Of a DNA stretch of 5,484 nucleotides, positions 1-4,544 are shown one piece after another (the stretch's first letter is position 1; every line of letters begins with the position of its first letter). Below the pieces are notes generated by a model. It ran no database searches. It had not been told where the DNA came from and worked only from the letters and a program-made list of their open reading frames with translations. This stretch comes from Candidatus Fibrimonadales bacterium (lineage in GTDB: Bacteria > Fibrobacterota > Fibrobacteria > Fibrobacterales > Fibrobacteraceae): the NCBI GenBank assembly GCA_009788135.1, contig WQSA01000058.1:1089-6572 (forward strand), in the 5' to 3' direction. A program made the translations under genes and the position numbers.

Positions 1-662
1 TGTTCCTTGCCAACCCTGTTTGCCGCCAAAACGAAAATTCTGTTGGCTATTGCATGGCCGCGCATAACGGTTTGCCATGAATCAAGCTGCCTTGCATAAA
101 GCTTTTTCGGCTCGTTGGAGTCCCAGCCTATGGCTGTGGGGTAAATCAAGATATCCGCTCCCTGCAAAGCTAAAATGCGAGCGGCTTCGGGAAACCACTG
201 GTCCCAGCATATAAGAACACCCAAGTTTCCAGCGCTTGTTCCAATAATCTTAAAGCCTGTATCGCCTGGGGTGAAGTAATATTTTTCGTAAAAGCATGGA
301 TCATCAGGAATGTGGCTTTTGCGATAAAAGCCAGCAACAGAGCCATCTCGCTCAAAGACAAAAACGCTGTTATGATAAACTCCCTTCGCTCTTTTCTCGA
401 AAAATGGGAAAATCAATACGCATTTCAAAGATTTGGCTAAATTTCTCCATTCTTCTATAATTGCAGAATCTTTCGCAATGGCGCAGTCAAAATGCTTTTC
501 GTTTTCTTCAAAAGGAAAATAAGGCGTATGGCAAAGCTCTGGCAGCACTAGCAAATCAAACTTGCCTTTTTTGGCCAAAGCCTGCGTTTTATACCATTCA
601 AGGGTTTTAGCCGCAGTTCCGAGCCATTTGCCTTGAAGCGATAAAATTTCTATTTTTTTCAT
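1..662 (-). CDS. aguB: N-carbamoylputrescine amidase, N-terminal 220 residues (3' end off window)
   Basis: This nitrilase-superfamily (carbon-nitrogen hydrolase) enzyme hydrolyses N-carbamoylputrescine to putrescine, CO2 and ammonia, the last step of the agmatine route to polyamines in the cytoplasm. The superfamily's Glu-Lys-Cys triad is visible: E42 in LVLPELCHTPYF, K115 in GFYRKSHIPDDP, and C152 in LICWDQWFPEAAR. The stretch DDPCFYEKYYFTPGDTGFK (120-138) and the segment after the catalytic Cys are typical of AguB rather than of other nitrilases. The family is usually about 290 residues, so roughly the last 70-80 are beyond the left edge. ATG at 662-660 is the only reasonable start, because a TGA lies in frame 24 bases upstream with no ATG, GTG or TTG between. 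No Shine-Dalgarno precedes it at normal distance; an AAGGAG sits about 29 bases upstream, too far to serve. It is divergent from the lipoprotein gene at 680. The family call is firm; exact substrate is inferred from motifs. Confidence 0.93.
   Translation of the reverse strand, partial: MKKIEILSLQGKWLGTAAKTLEWYKTQALAKKGKFDLLVLPELCHTPYFPFEENEKHFDCAIAKDSAIIEEWRNLAKSLKCVLIFPFFEKRAKGVYHNSVFVFERDGSVAGFYRKSHIPDDPCFYEKYYFTPGDTGFKIIGTSAGNLGVLICWDQWFPEAARILALQGADILIYPTAIGWDSNEPKKLYARQLDSWQTVMRGHAIANRIFVLAANRVGKE
628..656 (+). promoter_or_regulatory. Candidate promoter for the lipoprotein operon
   Basis: TTGCCT (628-633) and TATTTT (651-656) are separated by 17 bases and lie about 25 bases before the first lipoprotein start codon, inside the aguB coding region. 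With only 17 bases between the divergent start codons, the promoter must overlap aguB or lie further into it. The hexamers match sigma-70 consensus only partly, the local sequence is T-rich, and promoter consensus in this phylum may differ, so this is a weak call. Confidence 0.2.
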
Positions 663-679
663 CGGTAGGAAAATAGAAA
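647..679. promoter_or_regulatory. 10-bp inverted repeat spanning both divergent start regions
   Basis: TTTCTATTTT (647-656) and AAAATAGAAA (670-679) are perfect reverse complements separated by 13 bases, centred on position 663. On the minus-strand transcript the aguB ATG lies in the loop between the arms. On the plus-strand transcript the loop carries most of the lipoprotein gene's Shine-Dalgarno (GGTAGG) and its ATG begins directly after the right arm. The site could be an operator for a dimeric repressor controlling both genes, or an RNA hairpin that affects initiation on both messages. The arms are nearly all A/T, so chance is a real alternative. The repeat itself is certain; its role is inferred. 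Confidence 0.4.
667..670 (+). promoter_or_regulatory. Shine-Dalgarno of the FN3/FGE-like lipoprotein gene
   Basis: AGGA lies 9 bases before the ATG at 680 and supports that start. It overlaps the loop and first base of the right arm of the inverted repeat, so pairing of the arms could alter its accessibility. Confidence 0.6.
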
Positions 680-2836
680 ATGCGCCTCAAACTCCTTATA
701 GTTTTCATTCTCTTGGCGTTGCTTGCTTGCTCGGATGACAGCAACAACCCAACCTACCCTTTTGAAAGAACAGTTTCTGACGTATCCATTGTAAAAAGAT
801 GCAAAGACGGCTCTTTTGCGCCTGGGGCCAACTGCTATATTATGCGATGGCAACACCCCATTGAGCAAAAAGATTTGCAAAGCTATTATGTATGGATTGA
901 CACAACAGTTGTAAAAGACTCTGTTGAAAAAGCATCGCAAACGCAAATAGACCAGGCAACGGCTGTCATTCCTTATAGCAACAGAGGCGATGGCGATTCT
1001 TTGGATTTAACAGATTTAATAAGTGAATTTTTGGCAAGAGACAGTTTGCACATAGCCATTTGGGCAAAATATTCCGGCAACGAACAAGGCGTGGTTAGGC
1101 ACCTGCATGTTCACTTTGGCGATGATGTTCAACCTTCAATAGTATCTTTTAGCGATTCTGCATCTGCGAATACAATTTGGATAAATTGGGTTCGCCCAAC
1201 AGACCAGCGAGATTTTTATCTCCCAGACAATATAAACGGGCCAATAGCCGGTTATAATATAAGCATAGGCACAGATGATGCTATCGGAAGTTTAACAATA
1301 AATTTAAGCCTTGCAGGATATTCAGCGAGTTCCAGCTTAAGACGCAATCAGCAATTCAGAAAAGATGGACGGGGAGTAAAACTGGAAGATGTAACTGTCA
1401 ACGACCCTAGATATTTAAGACTAGCCGTAATTGACGGAAATGGCTTTGTTAACGATGATACCTTGGCAAACAAATGGAGAATGGAAATCAGCGGCTTAAA
1501 ACCCGAGCGCTCCTATAGCATAACCATAGCGGCCTATGACAGTTCTGGAAACCCGTCCAGCGGAGAAAGCAGAATAATAAAAACAACGGATAATATAGCT
1601 CCAACCAAAGTGACTGAATTCATATACAATAAAGATTCCGCAGGCAACGCCATTCTTGATTCAAATCGCCTTATTTTATCATGGATTCCCAGCGAGGACC
1701 TTTCAGGCATTGCAAGTTACTTGCTCCAAATCCTAAACGACGATGGAACATGGGGAGAGATTCCAAGAGCTTCTGCCATCAGGAGCGGATACTATGCTCC
1801 TAGCGAAGGATATGTGAGAGATACTCTGCGTTGGGTTTTGCCGGGGGAAACTTTTACACTGCGCCTGCGGGCTATTGACAATTCGGGACATTATTCCAAT
1901 CCTTTGATAGAAACGATTGCCATTTCAAAAGGCGAACTTTGGAGAAATGAAGATATGTGTCCCCCTGATTTTGCTCCTGTGAAAATGGCAGACACAGTTT
2001 TTTGCATGGAAAAACTGCAACGCAATTCCAATGGGAAGTTTGAAAGAAATATTCTGTATATTGAAGCAAAAAGCAATTGCGAAACCCGAGGCTACCGTTT
2101 ATGCAGCGAAAATGAATGGAATGCGGCTTGCAATAGCGGAGGTGCCAGCTATGGAATTATAGAAGAAAAAAATGAATTTGGAATTTTCTCTCCGTCTGAA
2201 TTTTTGTTTATGTACTGCGGAGTTGGTACCGGAGATTCGCTTTCCGCAATCAATGTTAACAGAAGAAATAAAATCTGCGCAAGCCCAGATGGTATTAGAG
2301 ATTTGCCAGGGCAATTGCAGGAATGGGTAATAGGCAGAGGGGACTCCGCCATAATAAAAGGGAGCAGCTACCCCATTTTTGAGGGTGCTTCAAGGGTGGA
2401 GCTTGCGCAATGCAGAAATCGTTTTACGCCAACGCGCATAAGACCCAGATACACAACCGAAGCGGTTTATCTATACAGGGTCGGTTCCCGCATGGACACG
2501 CTGCTGGCAAGAGACCCGGCAAGAGATTCTATCAGAGAACCTACTATTCTAACGCCCGATTCTTTCTTGGACACTCTTTTGTTTTACGCTTTAAAAAAGA
2601 GCGATGCGGGCAATGTACTTGGGCAAGATTATGTAAATCAAGCTGAGTATCGCAAACGGGGCGGCGATAAATGGCTTGACGTGCTTTGGCAGGGCTTGAT
2701 ATACGAGCAAACAGAAAAACGCCAAGTTCTAATTGTGGGAGACACAGCTATAAATGCTTCCAGCTTCTTCTTAGACCCTACTGTAGGGTTTAGGTGCTGT
2801 ACAAATTCTAACGATTTTTCTATTTTATCTCCATGA
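680..2836 (+). CDS. Large lipoprotein with three FN3-like domains and a C-terminal FGE/SUMF1-like domain
   Basis: This is an exported, lipid-anchored protein of 718 residues with unknown specific role. Residues 1-17 are a lipoprotein signal ending in LLAC, with C17 as the lipidation site; by the E. coli +2 rule, Ser at +2 would favour the outer membrane. Three fibronectin-III-like beta domains follow: about 31-148, 151-301 (core strands TIWINWVRP and AGYNISIGT, then SYSITIAAYDSSGN, with an insertion near 198-265), and 306-415 (LILSWIPSEDLSGIASYLLQI, TFTLRLRAIDNSGHYSNP). From about 426 an FGE/SUMF1-like fold begins: CPPDFAPV, FCMEK (441-445), NCETRGYRLCSENEWNAAC (466-484), LPGQLQEWV (542-550), KGSSY (560-564), QCRN (577-580) and VGFRCC (702-707). 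The FGE catalytic cysteine pair expected just after KGSSY is absent, so a binding or structural role is likelier than sulfatase maturation. About 120 residues are inserted between QCRN and VGFRCC. Ten cysteines lie in this module and none in residues 53-425. It heads a three-gene unit. Confidence 0.88.
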   Translation: MRLKLLIVFILLALLACSDDSNNPTYPFERTVSDVSIVKRCKDGSFAPGANCYIMRWQHPIEQKDLQSYYVWIDTTVVKDSVEKASQTQIDQATAVIPYSNRGDGDSLDLTDLISEFLARDSLHIAIWAKYSGNEQGVVRHLHVHFGDDVQPSIVSFSDSASANTIWINWVRPTDQRDFYLPDNINGPIAGYNISIGTDDAIGSLTINLSLAGYSASSSLRRNQQFRKDGRGVKLEDVTVNDPRYLRLAVIDGNGFVNDDTLANKWRMEISGLKPERSYSITIAAYDSSGNPSSGESRIIKTTDNIAPTKVTEFIYNKDSAGNAILDSNRLILSWIPSEDLSGIASYLLQILNDDGTWGEIPRASAIRSGYYAPSEGYVRDTLRWVLPGETFTLRLRAIDNSGHYSNPLIETIAISKGELWRNEDMCPPDFAPVKMADTVFCMEKLQRNSNGKFERNILYIEAKSNCETRGYRLCSENEWNAACNSGGASYGIIEEKNEFGIFSPSEFLFMYCGVGTGDSLSAINVNRRNKICASPDGIRDLPGQLQEWVIGRGDSAIIKGSSYPIFEGASRVELAQCRNRFTPTRIRPRYTTEAVYLYRVGSRMDTLLARDPARDSIREPTILTPDSFLDTLLFYALKKSDAGNVLGQDYVNQAEYRKRGGDKWLDVLWQGLIYEQTEKRQVLIVGDTAINASSFFLDPTVGFRCCTNSNDFSILSP
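2833..2836 (+). other. ATGA start-stop overlap between the two lipoprotein genes
   Basis: The TGA ending the first lipoprotein gene (2834-2836) overlaps the ATG of the second (2833-2835). The bases before this ATG are T-rich with no Shine-Dalgarno, so the second gene probably depends on translational coupling or reinitiation after the first. This supports co-production of the two proteins. Confidence 0.85.
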
Positions 2837-3606
2837 GACTATTAATTCTGGCCTTTTTTTCTTTGAGCTTCCTGGCTTGCATAGAAGAATACTCCGATTC
2901 CATTATTCTGCATAATAACGGCGGCGCTACATTTTTAGCGAATATTTATCCATGGGAACCGGACACAAACACCATTGAGCTTATAAAGGGCAACTATGAT
3001 TCCACAGCGGGATTAAAATTCGACTCCGCATGGTTTTCGCAAAAAGATTCCCTTTATTCGCTGCATTTTATGCTGACTTTTGAAAACCTGCTAGACTGGC
3101 AAGGCAACAAAAAATTCGAAAAGGATTTTTTAGGCAATATTTCCTTGAAAAAAATAGATAGCCTGAAAAACGGATATTCTTTTGAACGGATAATAAATTC
3201 CAATACGGAAAACGAAAACGGGGAAATAGTTCCAGAAGAGAGCATTCCTCCTTTTGTATTGGAGCAAATGTTCGGAAACGATTCAACTTACTGGGAATAC
3301 ACCCTTGTTTTGCCGCAAGGCGCAATGCTTGTAAGCAGCGATCCAATAGATCCGTCTTACATAGATTCTGGCATCCTTCGCTGGAAAATCCTAGCAGGGG
3401 AAGCTTTTTCAAAACGCATATCGCTAAGAGCAGATTTTGTTTTGCCTGATGCTCCGCAAGGCATGGACAGAACTTCGCTTATAGGGGCAATAGCCGGTTG
3501 CATTGTGATGCTGCTCGCAATAGCTTTATTGATACGCAAGTTAGTGAGAATATCTTTAACACTTAAAAAACTCGAAAATGCGGAAAAAGATTTGAAGGGA
3601 GAATAA
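2833..3606 (+). CDS. Lipoprotein with C-terminal membrane anchor, weakly LppM/DUF3153-like
   Basis: This is a 257-residue envelope protein I cannot name with certainty. A hydrophobic signal ends in SFLAC, giving a probable lipidation Cys at 16; Phe at -3 is not ideal, so an uncleaved anchor is possible. Residues about 20-205 look like a beta-rich extracytoplasmic domain (YWEYTLVLPQGAMLVSSDP at 153-171, GILRWKILAGEAFSKRISLRADF at 180-202). A strong transmembrane helix (about 215-234) follows, then a charged 23-residue tail beginning RKLVRI, which by the positive-inside rule is cytoplasmic. Order and spacing (signal or lipobox, a domain with an LPxG-like strand followed by a W-containing strand, terminal helix) recall the LppM/DUF3153 family, but this is a visual resemblance only. 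It starts by ATGA overlap with the upstream lipoprotein gene and is followed one base later by a 62-aa gene, so it is the middle gene of a probable operon. It may act as an inner-membrane partner of the upstream lipoprotein. Confidence 0.8.
   Translation: MRLLILAFFSLSFLACIEEYSDSIILHNNGGATFLANIYPWEPDTNTIELIKGNYDSTAGLKFDSAWFSQKDSLYSLHFMLTFENLLDWQGNKKFEKDFLGNISLKKIDSLKNGYSFERIINSNTENENGEIVPEESIPPFVLEQMFGNDSTYWEYTLVLPQGAMLVSSDPIDPSYIDSGILRWKILAGEAFSKRISLRADFVLPDAPQGMDRTSLIGAIAGCIVMLLAIALLIRKLVRISLTLKKLENAEKDLKGE
3597..3601 (+). promoter_or_regulatory. Shine-Dalgarno of the 62-aa gene
   Basis: GGGAG lies 6 bases before ATG 3608, inside the last codons of the preceding gene. It is the strongest ribosome binding site in the window and is the main support for the small gene being real. 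Confidence 0.75.
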
Positions 3607-3607
3607 A

Positions 3608-3796
3608 ATGCGAGAGATTTTAGAAAAACTTTTGGACAAAGGTTTTAAAGTTGCTTTTAGCGAAGAGGCTGGAGTCCCCGTGCTTTGCATTCACAAAGGC
3701 GAAGAATTGGCCTACACCTGCAAGCTCGGCATAGGCCGCTTTAAAGAAGACATTGAAGATACTTTGAACTGCGCTTTTATGGAACTATGTAAGTAA
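3608..3796 (+). CDS. Small conserved-looking protein of unknown function (62 aa)
   Basis: I do not recognise this protein. It reads as an N-terminal amphipathic helix (REILEKLLDKGF), then probable beta strands (KVAFSEEAG, VPVLCIHKG, ELAYTCKLG), then a helix (FKEDIEDTLNCAFMELC). There is no signal peptide or transmembrane segment, so it is probably a soluble cytoplasmic alpha/beta mini-domain. Support for a real gene comes from the strong Shine-Dalgarno, the one-base gap after the upstream stop, and a balanced, protein-like composition. Its three cysteines (residues 27, 38, 54) are not arranged in an evident metal-binding pattern. Its stop codon TAA coincides with a Leu codon of the opposing thioesterase gene, so the two overlap tail-to-tail by 12 bases. 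It is probably translated from the same message as the two lipoproteins; a role in that unit is inference from position only. Confidence 0.7.
   Translation: MREILEKLLDKGFKVAFSEEAGVPVLCIHKGEELAYTCKLGIGRFKEDIEDTLNCAFMELCK
3785..3796. other. 12-bp tail-to-tail overlap of convergent genes
   Basis: The last four codons of the 62-aa gene (CTA TGT AAG TAA) are antisense, in codon register, to the last four codons of the thioesterase gene (TTA CTT ACA TAG). No intergenic space exists for a terminator, so both transcripts must end inside the opposing gene or read through, giving antisense overlap at the 3' ends. Confidence 0.85.
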
Positions 3797-4534
3797 AGGT
3801 TTGTCAAAACCAATTCTAGCTTGAAAATGCACTTCTTCCGGGTGTTCTTCGTTAACGCCGAAAATCACTACGTGATGGCGGCTGTGAGGAAAACGCATAA
3901 GAGCAACCTTTGTGTCGTATTCAACCTGCAGCATGTAATTCAATTGAATGGAACGAATTCTCTTGATTTCTTCCATGCTTATAGCGTCTAAAACCCAGTC
4001 TGAATACCTGCAATTATTCACATGATTGTTCAAATCGAGATCGCTGTACTTAACATTTTTTACCAGAACCGTTTTTGGCATTCCAGAAGGCTCCAAAAGC
4101 TCTATGCTTTCCGGCAGAGCGCTCAGCTCCGGCGTAAGCTTAAAGCGATAGGGACCGGCAGAAAAAGGAATTGCATTGCAATCTTTTAAATCTATCAAAA
4201 GCCAGGAAGAAGTAGCCTGCACAACGGAATTTCCCTGCGAATCGCGAACATCGTAATCGCACCAGGCAACCTTTTCCGGATTATAGCTTTTTAACCATGC
4301 ACTGATAAAAATATCTTCGCCCCAGAACGGAAGCTTGGAAATTCTCAGCTTGATTCTTGAAAGCATCAAAGTAAATCTATCTTTGTCTATCATTGCAAAA
4401 TAGTCAAAGCCTTGATCCCTCAAATGAGCCAGAGCGGCCTCTTGAAAAAATTCGCAAAGCCTGGAAACTCGCAGGCGCTTGTGCAAATCGCAATCAAAAA
4501 GACCTATTGTAAATTTCTTAGGCGTTGTTATCAT
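3785..4534 (-). CDS. Acyl-ACP thioesterase (FatA/FatB-like, double hotdog)
   Basis: This 249-residue cytoplasmic enzyme belongs to the acyl-ACP thioesterase family (PF01643 type), which hydrolyses acyl-ACP to free fatty acid and ACP, thereby setting chain release. The N-terminal hotdog has MITTPKKFTIGLFDCDLHKRL, helix VSRLCEFFQEAALAHL and FTLMLSRIKLRISKLPFWGEDI (54-75). The second hotdog carries YSDLDLNNHVNNCRYSDWVLDA (163-184), whose D167, N169 and H171 match the family's catalytic Asp-Asn-His. Where the family usually has a Glu (and plant FatB a neighbouring Cys), this protein has Q203 and V204 (NYMLQVEYDT). The reading frame stays open for 119 more codons upstream, but that extension lies inside htpG in another frame and has no thioesterase similarity, so ATG 4534 is chosen; it has a good Shine-Dalgarno. 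It follows htpG by 8 bases and is probably cotranscribed with it. Whether the enzyme serves lipid recycling or fatty-acid export is unknown. Confidence 0.88.
   Translation of the reverse strand: MITTPKKFTIGLFDCDLHKRLRVSRLCEFFQEAALAHLRDQGFDYFAMIDKDRFTLMLSRIKLRISKLPFWGEDIFISAWLKSYNPEKVAWCDYDVRDSQGNSVVQATSSWLLIDLKDCNAIPFSAGPYRFKLTPELSALPESIELLEPSGMPKTVLVKNVKYSDLDLNNHVNNCRYSDWVLDAISMEEIKRIRSIQLNYMLQVEYDTKVALMRFPHSRHHVVIFGVNEEHPEEVHFQARIGFDKPLLT
3798..3811. terminator. Weak hairpin near the convergent 3' ends
   Basis: GGTTT (3798-3802) and AAACC (3807-3811) can pair around a 4-base loop, just after the small gene's stop and within the thioesterase 3' end. On the minus strand it is followed by a short T-rich run (TTTACTT). 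The stem is only 5 bp and the tract is poor, so termination here is doubtful. Confidence 0.15.
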
Positions 4535-4540
4535 AAATAT

Positions 4541-4544
4541 TCCT
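4541..4544 (-). promoter_or_regulatory. Shine-Dalgarno of the thioesterase gene, overlapping the htpG stop
   Basis: On the minus strand AGGA overlaps the TAG stop of htpG and lies 6 bases before the thioesterase ATG at 4534. It decides that start over longer upstream alternatives and indicates translation closely linked to htpG. Confidence 0.75.

Noticed and set aside
659..946. A 95-codon minus-strand reading frame ending just before the aguB start
   Set aside because: It is antisense to the 5' part of the lipoprotein gene, shows no recognisable domain, and the plus-strand frame is clearly coding there.
2506..2526. Tandem 9-bp repeat GGCAAGAGA with 12-bp period
   Set aside because: It encodes the short ARDPARD peptide repeat in the lipoprotein; two copies within coding sequence are not enough to suggest a regulatory or mobile repeat.
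680..2836. Reading the lipoprotein's C-terminal domain as an active formylglycine-generating enzyme
   Set aside because: The active-site cysteine pair expected after the KGSSY motif is not present, and no sulfatase gene is nearby.
3068..3412. A 114-codon minus-strand frame opposite the second lipoprotein gene
   Set aside because: The translation is unusually rich in Leu, Phe, Arg and Lys with no recognisable features, and the opposite strand has signal peptide, domain and membrane helix in order.
3864..3876. Small inverted repeat ATCAC-TAC-GTGAT in the thioesterase gene
   Set aside because: A 5-bp stem inside coding sequence with no T-tract on either side is expected by chance.
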